From positions 1 to 18,363 of the forward strand of contig JACCUU010000041.1 in the NCBI GenBank assembly GCA_013811645.1: a stretch of 18,363 bases of DNA. Direction: 5' to 3'. A program made the translations under genes and the position numbers. How positions within the stretch are numbered: the first letter of the stretch is position 1; each line of letters opens with the position of its first letter. Under the pieces are notes generated by a model, which saw only the letters and a program-made list of their open reading frames with translations, made no database searches and was not told the origin of the DNA. The DNA comes from Actinomycetota bacterium (GTDB lineage Bacteria > Actinomycetota > Thermoleophilia > Gaiellales > Gaiellaceae). Below, piece after piece: positions 6,356 through 13,241 of this stretch.

Positions 6356-6928
6356 TCAGTCGCTGGCCGGGCGTGCGCCTGGAGCACCCGCAACGCTGAC
6401 GCGGTAGCGCCAGTAGATGAGACCAGCGGTAATCGCCGCTAGCACGAGACCCCACACGATCGAGCCCGCATCGCCGAAGTCCGGCTTCACGGTCATGTCG
6501 TAGATCAAGAGGAACAGCAGGACCAGGTCGAGTCGAGAGAGCATGATCAACCGCACCGTGCGCGCTCCCACGTCGGGCGAACGCGCCTCTGCGAGCTTCC
6601 CGATCCGACCCGACTCGGGGCCGATGAAGAGCAAGCCGGCCAGGAAGGTCGTCGCGTAGAGAGCGAGCCCGATCACGATCCAGTCGTCGCCGAAGCCGTA
6701 GAAGTCCGACTCCACGACGAGCAGAATTCCGGTCACGAATGCGAGGAGCGATCCGGGGATGAACACGCGGTTCGCGATCCACTCGATGTCTTCGCCGAGC
6801 GTCGCCAGTCGAGCCGGGTCACCGGACATCGTCGCGCGCAGGCCGAAGAACTGCATCATCAGCCCGCCACCGACCCAGATCACGGCCATGGAGATGTGCA
6901 CGAACAACAAGAGCTCGAGCCACGACAT
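6356..6928 (-). CDS. DUF2269-like integral membrane protein
   Basis: A membrane protein of 190 residues with about five hydrophobic segments (roughly 4-27, 55-72, 82-102, 127-145 and 153-173). The opening WLELLLFVHISMAVIWVGGGLMM, with a histidine in the first helix and WVGG, resembles DUF2269 and related predicted membrane proteins. No catalytic motif is seen and the role is unknown. It lies 32 bases downstream of the holin-like gene on the same strand, with GAGGG about eight bases before its ATG, so it is likely the second gene of a two-gene membrane operon. Its stop is six bases from the stop of the converging biotin carboxylase gene. Confidence 0.75.
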   Translation of the reverse strand: MSWLELLLFVHISMAVIWVGGGLMMQFFGLRATMSGDPARLATLGEDIEWIANRVFIPGSLLAFVTGILLVVESDFYGFGDDWIVIGLALYATTFLAGLLFIGPESGRIGKLAEARSPDVGARTVRLIMLSRLDLVLLFLLIYDMTVKPDFGDAGSIVWGLVLAAITAGLIYWRYRVSVAGAPGARPASD

Positions 6929-6960
6929 CGGAATCCCTCAGCTTCGCCGCGACCCGGTGC

Positions 6961-7320
6961 CTAGTCGCGAACCCGGTTGAGCACCGCTCCGACGACGACG
7001 TTGACGAGCCAGACCACGATCGTCGCACCCACATAGGTCCAGAAGCCGTCGATCGAGAAGTCGGGTGCGATCCACTCCGCGAGCGCGAGCATCAGCACGT
7101 TGATCGCGAAGTAGGAGAGCCCCAACGTGATGATTACGAGCGGCAGCGTCACGATCGCCAGGATCGGCTTCAAGATGGCGTTCCCGACCATCAGCACGAA
7201 TGCTCCGAGGAGCAGCGGCCACCAGCCCCCGATCCGGACACCGTCGAACAGCCAATCGACCACGATCAGCGCGAGGACGTTGATGCCCCAAAGAACGAGC
7301 AGGCGTACCAGCAGGAACAC
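6961..7320 (-). CDS. Phage_holin_4_2 / YvlD-type small membrane protein
   Basis: A 119-residue protein with four hydrophobic segments. The central NAILKPILAIVTLPLVIITLGL, followed by INVLMLALAEW and a C-terminal membrane helix, is the signature of the DUF360/phage_holin_4_2 (YvlD) family. Despite the name, chromosomal members are not phage lysis genes; in firmicutes some belong to envelope-stress regulons, and the role here is unknown. The GTG at 7320 is supported by TAGGCT six bases upstream and no ribosome binding site. First gene of the pair with the DUF2269-like protein. Confidence 0.8.
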   Translation of the reverse strand: MFLLVRLLVLWGINVLALIVVDWLFDGVRIGGWWPLLLGAFVLMVGNAILKPILAIVTLPLVIITLGLSYFAINVLMLALAEWIAPDFSIDGFWTYVGATIVVWLVNVVVGAVLNRVRD

Positions 7321-7326
7321 GATGCG

Positions 7327-7332
7327 AGCCTA
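7327..7332 (-). promoter_or_regulatory. -10-like box TAGGCT for the holin-like gene
   Basis: TAGGCT reads on the minus strand from 7332 to 7327 and ends six bases before the GTG at 7320, the spacing expected for a leaderless transcript. Confidence 0.5.
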
Positions 7333-7493
7333 ACCCGCCGGGTCGCGACCTGTGGCAGGAACCGAGGCTCGAAGCGACGGATGCGGTCCTGCTGGCGCGA
7401 AGCACCAGACCGGCGGAACCGGCTAGCGGTCGCCTTCAGAGATTTTCGCGCGGTCGCGCTAGCGGATTCCGATCTTGCGCCAGCTAGTGCTGC
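7333..7493. other. Non-coding stretch between the holin-like and SCP2 genes
   Basis: This stretch downstream of the SCP2 stop holds no convincing gene. GCTAGCGG occurs twice (7422-7429 and 7458-7465) near CGGTCGC copies, giving a loose repeat, but no strong hairpin with a T-run and no RNA gene was recognised. Confidence 0.5.
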
Positions 7494-7799
7494 CTAGAAG
7501 ATCTTCTGAAGCTTCATGGCCGCGCCCATGTCGCCCTTGATCTTGAGCTTCCCGGTCATGTACGCGGTCGTCGGGTTCTGCTCGCCCGAGACGATCTTCT
7601 CGAAGTTCTCCTCGCTCGCGGAGAACGTGGCGTCCGCGTCATCGCCGCCTTCGGTGACCTCGATCGCCCCGTCCGCGACCGACACCTTCCACGTTCCTGC
7701 GCCCTCGACCTCGAAGAGGTAGGTGTTGTTCATCCCCGCGATCCGCTCGGAATCGACGCGGCCGGGCAAACCTTCGAAGAACTCCTGCACGCTGCCCAT
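7494..7799 (-). CDS. SCP2 sterol-binding domain protein
   Basis: A stand-alone SCP2 fold of 101 residues, expected to bind lipids or fatty acyl-CoA in the cytosol. The C-terminal YMTGKLKIKGDMGAAMKLQKIF, the central WKVSVADGAIEVTEG and the ATFSASEENFEKIVSGEQNP stretch are characteristic. The start is the ATG at 7799, which gives the usual length; the same frame stays open far upstream, but that is only the complement of the acyl-CoA dehydrogenase. GGGAGG lies 12 bases before the ATG, a little far, and a -10-like TAGGCT at 7840-7835 would give a leader of about 30 bases, so this gene is not leaderless. Divergent from the acyl-CoA dehydrogenase, which suits a shared role in acyl-CoA handling. 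Confidence 0.88.
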   Translation of the reverse strand: MGSVQEFFEGLPGRVDSERIAGMNNTYLFEVEGAGTWKVSVADGAIEVTEGGDDADATFSASEENFEKIVSGEQNPTTAYMTGKLKIKGDMGAAMKLQKIF

Positions 7800-7834
7800 C
7801 GTCTCGACTCGCCTCCCTGCTGGTGGACGGGGTG

Positions 7835-7840
7835 AGCCTA
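7835..7840 (-). promoter_or_regulatory. -10-like box TAGGCT for the SCP2 gene
   Basis: TAGGCT reads on minus from 7840 to 7835, the same hexamer as before the holin-like gene. Initiation about seven bases later would leave a leader of roughly 30 bases that includes the GGGAGG ribosome binding site. Confidence 0.4.
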
Positions 7841-7858
7841 GATGATCGATACGGGATT

Positions 7859-7875
7859 CGCGGATACGATCCGCG
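7859..7875. promoter_or_regulatory. 7-3-7 palindrome over the acyl-CoA dehydrogenase -10 (candidate operator)
   Basis: CGCGGAT, ACG, ATCCGCG is a perfect inverted repeat of 17 bp. It covers a -10-like TACGAT (7865-7870) that ends ten bases before the preferred ATG at 7881. A dimeric repressor of TetR or a similar type bound here would block the promoter; no regulator gene is in the window. Confidence 0.5.
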
Positions 7876-7880
7876 CGCTC

Positions 7881-9014
7881 ATGGACTTCGATCTCACGCC
7901 CGAGCAGGAGCTGATCCGCGACACGGTGCGCACGTTCGCGCGAGAGCGCGTCCAACCGATCGCCCAAGAGCTCGACCTCGAGTCGCGTTTCCCGTACGAG
8001 CTCGTCTCGGAGCTCGCAGAGCTCGGGCTCATGGGGCTTCCGATCCCGGAGGCGTACGGAGGCGCCGGTGGGGACACGGTCTCCTACGCGATCACGATCG
8101 AGGAGCTCACCCGAGTCGACTCGTCCGTCGCGATCACGGTCGCCGCCCACACCTCCCTCGGCACGATGCCGATCCTCCTGTACGGAAGCGAGGAGCAGAA
8201 GCGACAGTGGCTGCCGGAGCTCGCAGCTGGTAGGAAGCTCGCCGCCTTCGGGCTGACCGAGCCGGGAGCGGGCTCGGATGCGGGCAACACGCGAACCACG
8301 GCCGAGCTCCACGACGGATCCTGGGTGATCAACGGCTCGAAGCTCTACATCACCAATGCCGGAACCGACATCACGTGGGGCGTCACGCTCACCGCCCGGA
8401 CCGGCGACGACGAGATCTCGAACATCGTCGTCGAGAACGGAACCGCGGGCTACACGATCTCGGCACCGATGAAGAAGCTCGGCTGGCGGGCGTCCGACAC
8501 GCGCGAGCTCTCGTTCGAGGACTGCGCCGTACCGGAGGGGAATCTCCTGGGCGAGCGAGGCGCCGGCTTCAAGCAGTTCCTCGAGATCCTGGACAGCGGT
8601 CGGATCTCCGTCGCCGCGATGGGCGTCGGTCTCGCGCAGGGCGCGTACGACCTCGCGTACGCGTACGCGAGGGAACGTGAGCAGTTCGGGAAGCCCATTT
8701 CGCGGTTCCAAGCCATTCAGTTCAAGCTCGCGGACATGGCGACGGAGATCGAAGCCGGGCGGGCACTCGTTTTGAAGGCCGCCTGGCTGAAGGATCAGGG
8801 GCGTGAGTTCGCGCGCGAGGCGGCGATGGCGAAGCTCTACACCGGAGAGCTCTCGAACCGGGTGGTCGATGCGGCGCTTCAGATCCACGGTGGCTTCGGG
8901 TACATGGAGGAGGCCGCCATCTCCCGGTTGTATCGCGACCAGAAGATCCTTGAGATCGGAGAGGGCACGAACGAGGTTCAGCGCATGGTCATCGCGCGCC
9001 TGCTCGGTCTGTAG
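7881..9014 (+). CDS. Acyl-CoA dehydrogenase (short/branched-chain type)
   Basis: An FAD-dependent alpha,beta-dehydrogenation enzyme that passes electrons to electron-transfer flavoprotein; 377 residues from the ATG at 7881, the usual family length. Seen: the N-terminal [20 protein letters not shown], the FAD/substrate motif [36 protein letters not shown], and the C-terminal [13 protein letters not shown] and [14 protein letters not shown]. The catalytic base is E361 in EIGEGT, the position used by short- and medium-chain enzymes; isovaleryl-CoA dehydrogenases carry a non-acidic residue there, so the isovaleryl step of leucine breakdown is not supported. An in-frame ATG at 7842 would add 13 residues without family similarity and would start upstream of the TACGAT box. 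Divergent from the SCP2 gene; a palindrome covers its promoter. Confidence 0.9.
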   Translation: MDFDLTPEQELIRDTVRTFARERVQPIAQELDLESRFPYELVSELAELGLMGLPIPEAYGGAGGDTVSYAITIEELTRVDSSVAITVAAHTSLGTMPILLYGSEEQKRQWLPELAAGRKLAAFGLTEPGAGSDAGNTRTTAELHDGSWVINGSKLYITNAGTDITWGVTLTARTGDDEISNIVVENGTAGYTISAPMKKLGWRASDTRELSFEDCAVPEGNLLGERGAGFKQFLEILDSGRISVAAMGVGLAQGAYDLAYAYAREREQFGKPISRFQAIQFKLADMATEIEAGRALVLKAAWLKDQGREFAREAAMAKLYTGELSNRVVDAALQIHGGFGYMEEAAISRLYRDQKILEIGEGTNEVQRMVIARLLGL

Positions 9015-9054
9015 GAACGGCTCCCGCCGCAGTTCGGCCCGGCATCATGGAACC

Positions 9055-9588
9055 GTGCGTCTCACGCTTGTCATCGGCGTTTGCGTTGTGAGCTTCTTCA
9101 CATCGGCAGGCTCGGTCCTCGCGCACATCGGCGTGACACCCGGTCTTCTCGTCGTAGGTGACACCCAGACGTTGGTTTTGACCGTCCACAACGATCTCGA
9201 CCGGCCGATGACGGGACTGTCGGTTGCCGCGCCGGGCGGGGTTCGCATCGGGCTCGGCGACGTGGGACAGAAATGGGAGGCGATCGTCGAAAACGAGACT
9301 GCGACGTGGATGGGCGGTCCGCTCGCGGCCAACACGGGAACCACGTTCGAGGTCGAGCTCGCAGTCGAAGACGCGACGCTGGTCGGGCCTGTTCAGCTTC
9401 AGGCAGAGCAGCTGTACCCTCGTGGCGGGAGCTTGCCGTGGCCGATCTCGGTGACCGTGATTCCGGCTCGTGCCGACTCCTCGCAGCGACTCACCTGGGC
9501 GATCGTGGGAGCGCTGGCTCTGTTTGCCACAGTCGGCATCGGGTTGCTCGCGCTCCGGCGCCGCGGCCGCATACTTCAAGAGGGATAG
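9055..9588 (+). CDS. YcnI/DUF1775-like exported protein with C-terminal membrane anchor
   Basis: A 177-residue exported protein: signal peptide at about 1-23 (VIGVCVVSFFTSAGSVLA) with predicted cleavage before HIGVTPG, a beta-rich domain, and a C-terminal helix (about 147-168, WAIVGALALFATVGIGLLAL) followed by RRRGR, giving an extracytoplasmic domain anchored in the membrane. The mature N-terminal histidine and the WEAIVENETATWMGGPL segment resemble YcnI/DUF1775 proteins, some of which bind copper(II) through that histidine. The likeness is moderate, so a copper role is a suggestion only. The GTG at 9055 is chosen because it begins the signal peptide; the open frame upstream lies inside the acyl-CoA dehydrogenase. 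CATCAT six bases before it is a weak -10 candidate. The next gene follows after 28 bases. Confidence 0.7.
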   Translation: MRLTLVIGVCVVSFFTSAGSVLAHIGVTPGLLVVGDTQTLVLTVHNDLDRPMTGLSVAAPGGVRIGLGDVGQKWEAIVENETATWMGGPLAANTGTTFEVELAVEDATLVGPVQLQAEQLYPRGGSLPWPISVTVIPARADSSQRLTWAIVGALALFATVGIGLLALRRRGRILQEG

Positions 9589-9601
9589 CGGAGACCGGTG
9601 A

Positions 9602-9607
9602 TACCTT
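9602..9607 (+). promoter_or_regulatory. Extended -10-like box for the persulfide dioxygenase gene
   Basis: TGATACCTT (9599-9607) fits an extended -10 (TG, one base, TANNNT) and ends nine bases before the GTG at 9617, which would give a leader of only two or three bases. Read-through from the gene at 9055 is also possible. Confidence 0.4.
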
Positions 9608-9616
9608 CGCGCGGCT

Positions 9617-10954
9617 GTGATCTTCACCCAGTTCGTCGACGAGGCACTCGGGTGTGCGTCGTACCTCGTCGCTGACGAAAGCACCGGCCAGGCGGTTGTC
9701 GTCGACCCCGCGTTCGCGATCGAGCAGTACCTCGAGGAAGCCGAGCGGCGCGGTGTACGGCTCGTCCGGGTTCTCGAGACGCACACGCACGCCGACCACC
9801 TCTCGGGCCACGGACGGCTAGCGCTGGAGCACCAGCTTCCGGTCGGCATTCATCCCGCCGCGGAGGTCGCCTATCCACGCGACGCGCTCGAGGACGGCAC
9901 CGAAATCTCGCTCGGCGGCGTCGTGCTCAGGTGCATCCACACGCCGGGACATCGTCCCGAGCACTGCTCGATCGCCGTCGTCGACGGCTCACGCGCGCAA
10001 GAGCCGTGGCTCGTCCTGACGGGAGACTCGTTGTTCGTAGGCGATGCGGCGCGCCCGGATCTGGCAGTCGACGCGCGCGAGGGGGCGAAGGGCCTCTTTC
10101 ACTCGCTCAAGCGTCTCGTGGCGCTCGGCGACGGTGTCGAGGTCTATCCGGGACACGTAGCGGGCTCGCTGTGCGGCAAGGCCATGAGCTCGAAGTCTTC
10201 CACCACGATCGGCTTCGAGCGGCGCTTCAACCACGTGTTGGCGAGCGACGATGTCGCCGCGTTCGTCGCGGAGTCGTCCGGGATTTCAGCTCCGCGGCCG
10301 CCCAACATGGAGCGGATCGTGGAGCTGAACCGGGGGCCGTTCTTCGGGGCGCTGCCCGCGCCGCCCGAGCTTCCGCTGCCCCCCGCTGACGCACAGATCG
10401 TCGACGTCCGGCCTCTCGAGGCCTTCGCAGAGGGACACCATCCGGGCGCGGTCAACGTTCCCGTCTCGGGTACGCGTTTCTCGACCAAGGCTGCATTCGT
10501 GCTCGGGGCGAACCGGCCGCTCGTCGTCGTTGCAGCCGATGAAGGCGAGTCACGGCAGGCGGTGCGGAACCTCCGCTCGGTCGGCGTTCTCGACATCTCG
10601 GGGTACGTCCTGGGCGGCGGCTCGGAGGGGCTCGAGCTCGTGCGGGTCGGGGAGCTCGACGCGCTTCTGCGAGACGGCGCCGAGCTGATCGACGTCCGCG
10701 AGAAGGACGAGCGCGACTCGGGCTATATCGCCGGCAGCCGCAATATTCCCTATCGGCTCCTTGCGCTCGGCGCGGTAGAACTGTCGACCGACCGACCGCT
10801 CGTCACGATCTGCGAGTCCGGCCCCCGCGCCGCGATCGCGGCGAGCATCCTCGCCGCTCGGGGATACGACGCGCGTCCCGTCGTCGACGGAGGCATCGAC
10901 GCCTGGCGAGAAGCCGGCAAACCGACGGTCGAGTTTCGCCGCTGCGGTAGTTGA
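9617..10954 (+). CDS. CstB-like persulfide dioxygenase-rhodanese (MBL + pseudo-rhodanese + rhodanese)
   Basis: Predicted to oxidise protein or low-molecular-weight persulfides and handle the sulfite/thiosulfate produced, as in sulfide detoxification; cytosolic. An N-terminal metallo-beta-lactamase domain (about 1-245) has THTHADHLSG (H56, H58, D60, H61), TPGHRPEH (H112), LTGDSLFVGD (D137) and YPGHVAG (H180); ETHE1-type enzymes use the equivalents of H56, H112 and D137 to bind one iron. A first rhodanese fold (about 265-345) begins IVDVRPLEAF but has no cysteine in its loop (VVAADEGESR), so it is a pseudo-domain. A second (about 355-440) has the active-site cysteine C399 in CESGPRA. This order and the 445-residue length match CstB, whose two key cysteines would correspond to C186 (GSLCGK) and C399. 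Function is inferred from architecture; no sulfide-responsive regulator is nearby. Confidence 0.85.
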   Translation: MIFTQFVDEALGCASYLVADESTGQAVVVDPAFAIEQYLEEAERRGVRLVRVLETHTHADHLSGHGRLALEHQLPVGIHPAAEVAYPRDALEDGTEISLGGVVLRCIHTPGHRPEHCSIAVVDGSRAQEPWLVLTGDSLFVGDAARPDLAVDAREGAKGLFHSLKRLVALGDGVEVYPGHVAGSLCGKAMSSKSSTTIGFERRFNHVLASDDVAAFVAESSGISAPRPPNMERIVELNRGPFFGALPAPPELPLPPADAQIVDVRPLEAFAEGHHPGAVNVPVSGTRFSTKAAFVLGANRPLVVVAADEGESRQAVRNLRSVGVLDISGYVLGGGSEGLELVRVGELDALLRDGAELIDVREKDERDSGYIAGSRNIPYRLLALGAVELSTDRPLVTICESGPRAAIAASILAARGYDARPVVDGGIDAWREAGKPTVEFRRCGS

Positions 10955-10964
10955 GATCGTCACG

Positions 10965-11000
10965 AGGGTCTGACCCTGGCCGTGTCCGATTCGGACATGG
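10965..11000. repeat. Double palindrome, REP-like, at a convergent junction
   Basis: AGGGTC-T-GACCCT (10965-10977) is followed after two bases by a second inverted repeat, CCGTGTCCGA-T-TCGGACATGG (10980-11000), with one wobble-compatible mismatch. Both have a single central T. It lies between the convergent CstB-like and ilvA genes. It may act as a terminator, though no T-run follows, or be a dispersed repeat; the GGGTC/GACCC core also occurs at 2176-2197. The rest of the gap to 11091 shows nothing recognisable. Confidence 0.55.
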
Positions 11001-11091
11001 AGTTCGGGCGTCCTGCGCCGAGAAAGAGCGCCAAGAGTGCGCCGGCTTGTCCACAGGTGAGAAGGATGCCCCGACGGCTCGACAACGCTGA

Positions 11092-12261
11092 TCAGGCAGG
11101 TGGGCCGAGGCGCTCGACCGCATAGCCGGCCTGACGAAGAGCCGCGAGGATCTCCTGGCAGTGCTCCTCGTCCCGCGTCGAGACGACGAGCTCGACCTCG
11201 GTCTGGAGCGCGGTTCTCGTGGTGCCCTCCCGATGGTGATCGACCGAGACGAGGTTGCCGCGTTCACGCGCGACGAGGTCGAGGACGTTGCCGAGCTCAC
11301 CGGGTCGATCCGGGATCAGCATGCGCATGGCGAGGTAGCGGCCCGACCGGGTCAAACCGAGCCGCACCACCGAGATGAGCGTCGTCGCGTCGATGTTTCC
11401 TCCGGAGAGGACGACTGCCACCGGGTCATCTCCCCCACCCCGCCCGTTGAGCACTGCAGCGAGGCCGACCGCACCGGCGCCCTCGACGAGCAGCTTCTTG
11501 CGCTCGAGGCAGAGAACGAGAGCGTCCGAGATCTCTTCGTCCGTGACCTCGACGATGTCGTCGAGCGTACGGTCGAGGATCGAGCCCGGAAGCTCGCCGC
11601 GGGACTTGACCGAGATGCCGTCCGCGATTGTGAGACCCGGCTGACAGACGACGCCGACGATCCGCTGTCCCGGGCGCCGCTCTCGAAGTGCAAGCGAGAT
11701 CCCTGCTGCTAGACCCCCGCCGCCGACCGGGATCAAGACCGTCGCGGCGTCGCGGGCTTGCTCCGCGAGCTCGAGCCCGATCGTCCCCTGGCCGGCGATC
11801 ACCCGCGCGTCCTCGAAGGCGTGCACGAGCGTTGCCGCGGTGCGCGTGACGTGCTCCTGCGCCGCCGCCACCGCTCCCTCGAAACCGTCGCCGGCAAGCT
11901 CGACCTGCCCGCCATATGCGCGCGTGGCCTCGACCTTCGCCATCGGCGCGTCCTCGGGCATGAAGATCGTGGCGGAGATTCCCGCCTCCCGCGCGGCCCA
12001 CGCGACGGCCTGTCCGTGGTTACCGGCGCTCGCAGCCACAACGCCCGCCGCACGCTCCTCGGGGGAAAGCGTCGAGATCGTGTTGTAGGCGCCGCGGATC
12101 TTGAACGAGCCCGTGCGCTGGAGGTTCTCGGCCTTGAGCAGCACGGTCCGGCCGGAGAGCCGCGAGAACGTCTCCGTCTGGTAGAGAGGCGTCTCGCGCG
12201 CGACCCCGGCCAAGCGGACGCTCGCAGCCTCGATGTCGGCAATCGTCGGCGCGTCAGCCAA
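11092..12261 (-). CDS. ilvA: Threonine ammonia-lyase (threonine dehydratase) with C-terminal ACT domain
   Basis: A PLP enzyme that deaminates threonine to 2-oxobutyrate, the entry to isoleucine synthesis or to propionyl-CoA; 389 residues, cytosolic. Seen: the PLP lysine K54 in GSFKIRGA, the substrate loop SAGNHGQAVAW, the phosphate-binding PVGGGGLAAG, and LSGGNID near the end of the catalytic domain (about 1-310). A C-terminal ACT-type domain of about 75 residues (LIPDRPGELGNVLDLVARERGNLVSV) suggests allosteric control. The single ACT domain and length near 400 fit the short IlvA/TdcB type rather than the 500-residue two-ACT enterobacterial IlvA. The TTG start at 12261 overlaps the 3' end of meaB by eight bases, indicating translational coupling. 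It converges with the CstB-like gene. Confidence 0.9.
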   Translation of the reverse strand: MADAPTIADIEAASVRLAGVARETPLYQTETFSRLSGRTVLLKAENLQRTGSFKIRGAYNTISTLSPEERAAGVVAASAGNHGQAVAWAAREAGISATIFMPEDAPMAKVEATRAYGGQVELAGDGFEGAVAAAQEHVTRTAATLVHAFEDARVIAGQGTIGLELAEQARDAATVLIPVGGGGLAAGISLALRERRPGQRIVGVVCQPGLTIADGISVKSRGELPGSILDRTLDDIVEVTDEEISDALVLCLERKKLLVEGAGAVGLAAVLNGRGGGDDPVAVVLSGGNIDATTLISVVRLGLTRSGRYLAMRMLIPDRPGELGNVLDLVARERGNLVSVDHHREGTTRTALQTEVELVVSTRDEEHCQEILAALRQAGYAVERLGPPA

Positions 12262-13216
12262 TCTTGAACACCTTCTCCATGATCTCGCGAACCGCGCTCA
12301 GCGGGTCGAGCTCGCGTCGCTCCACGGCCTGGAGCACGCGCTGGAGCTCGTGATCGTCCGCGACCGCGGCCTCGAGGTGCGTCTTCGCGCGACTCGAGGC
12401 AACGGCAAAGACCTCGCGAGAGAGATTCCTCCGCCTGCGCTCCTCGAGCTTGCCAGCGTGCGCGAGCGCGGCGCGATGCTCTTCCAGCTTCTCCCAGAGC
12501 TCCGGCACGTTTTGGCCATGGAGCGCCTCCGTCAAGATGATCGCCGGTCTGAAGGCCGGCTCGGCGAGTCCCACGATCGAACGCACCTCGTTGAGCATGG
12601 TCTTCGCCGCGGGATGATCCATCTTGTTGACGGCAATCACGTCCGGGATCTCCATGATCCCCGCCTTCAGCGCCTGCACGGAGTCGCCCGAGCCGGGCAT
12701 GAGCACGAGCAGCACCGTGTCCGCGATCCCGGTGACCTCGACCTCGCTCTGTCCGGCGCCGACGGTCTCGACGAAGATCACGTCCTTCCCGGAAGCGTCC
12801 AGGAGCAGAACTGCTTGGAGTGTTGTCTCGGCCAGCCCGCCGAGGTGCCCGCGCGTGCCCATGGAGCGGATGAAGACCCCCGGATCGAGGAAGTGGTCCG
12901 CGAGCCGGATGCGATCGCCGAGGAGCGCTCCGCGCGAGAAGGGGCTGGACGGATCTACCGACACCACGCCGACGGTGCGATCGCCTGCCCTCAGATGTTC
13001 GACCAGCGCGCCAATCAGAGACGACTTGCCCACTCCTGGCGGGCCGGTGACTCCGATCACAACGGCCTTCCCCGTCTCCGGGTAGAGCTCGCGAACGAGC
13101 GGATACGCGACCGGATCGCCATTCTCGACCAAGGAGATTGCTCGAGCAAGCGCGCGGCGGTCTCCCGCTCGGACACCGCTCGTCAGCTCAGCAAGGGCCC
13201 ATTCCTTCCGTGCCAC
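12254..13216 (-). CDS. meaB: MeaB/ArgK-type GTPase, methylmalonyl-CoA mutase chaperone
   Basis: A G3E-family GTPase that loads and protects adenosylcobalamin in methylmalonyl-CoA mutase or a related mutase; 320 residues, cytosolic. Seen: Walker A GPPGVGKS at residues 58-65, VDPSSPFSRGALLGDRIRL, the MeaB signature RSMGTRGHLGGL, switch-region ETVGAGQSEVEV, and the guanine motif NKMD. The C-terminal helices (about 250-320) match the family's dimerisation arm. The GTG start at 13216 gives the usual length and has TACAGT eight bases upstream; the frame stays open upstream, but that is the complement of the transporter's 3' end. No mutase gene is in the window, so its client must be elsewhere. It overlaps ilvA by eight bases and lies 25 bases after the MFS gene. 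Confidence 0.92.
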   Translation of the reverse strand: MARKEWALAELTSGVRAGDRRALARAISLVENGDPVAYPLVRELYPETGKAVVIGVTGPPGVGKSSLIGALVEHLRAGDRTVGVVSVDPSSPFSRGALLGDRIRLADHFLDPGVFIRSMGTRGHLGGLAETTLQAVLLLDASGKDVIFVETVGAGQSEVEVTGIADTVLLVLMPGSGDSVQALKAGIMEIPDVIAVNKMDHPAAKTMLNEVRSIVGLAEPAFRPAIILTEALHGQNVPELWEKLEEHRAALAHAGKLEERRRRNLSREVFAVASSRAKTHLEAAVADDHELQRVLQAVERRELDPLSAVREIMEKVFKIG

Positions 13217-13224
13217 GATGGGCA

Positions 13225-13230
13225 ACTGTA
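13225..13230 (-). promoter_or_regulatory. -10-like box TACAGT for meaB-ilvA
   Basis: TACAGT reads on minus from 13230 to 13225, eight bases before the meaB GTG, in the 25-base gap after the MFS gene. It fits a leaderless start and would let meaB-ilvA be expressed apart from the transporter. Confidence 0.45.
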
Positions 13231-13241
13231 TGCGGTCGTCG

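Noticed and set aside
6961..7320. Prophage remnant suggested by the 'phage holin' family name
   Set aside because: The sequence is of the chromosomal YvlD/DUF360 type, and no other phage gene, integrase or attachment site is nearby.
7333..7493. Possible small RNA or tRNA in the gap after the SCP2 gene
   Set aside because: No cloverleaf, no CCA end and no strong hairpin with T-run; only a loose GCTAGCGG repeat.
7800..8888. N-terminal extension of the SCP2 protein to 464 residues
   Set aside because: The extra part is the antisense of the acyl-CoA dehydrogenase; the ATG at 7799 gives a complete SCP2 domain of normal size.
7881..9014. Annotation as isovaleryl-CoA dehydrogenase because of the neighbouring methylcrotonyl-type genes
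   Set aside because: The C-terminal EIGEGT has the catalytic glutamate at the short/medium-chain position, where isovaleryl-CoA dehydrogenases carry a non-acidic residue.
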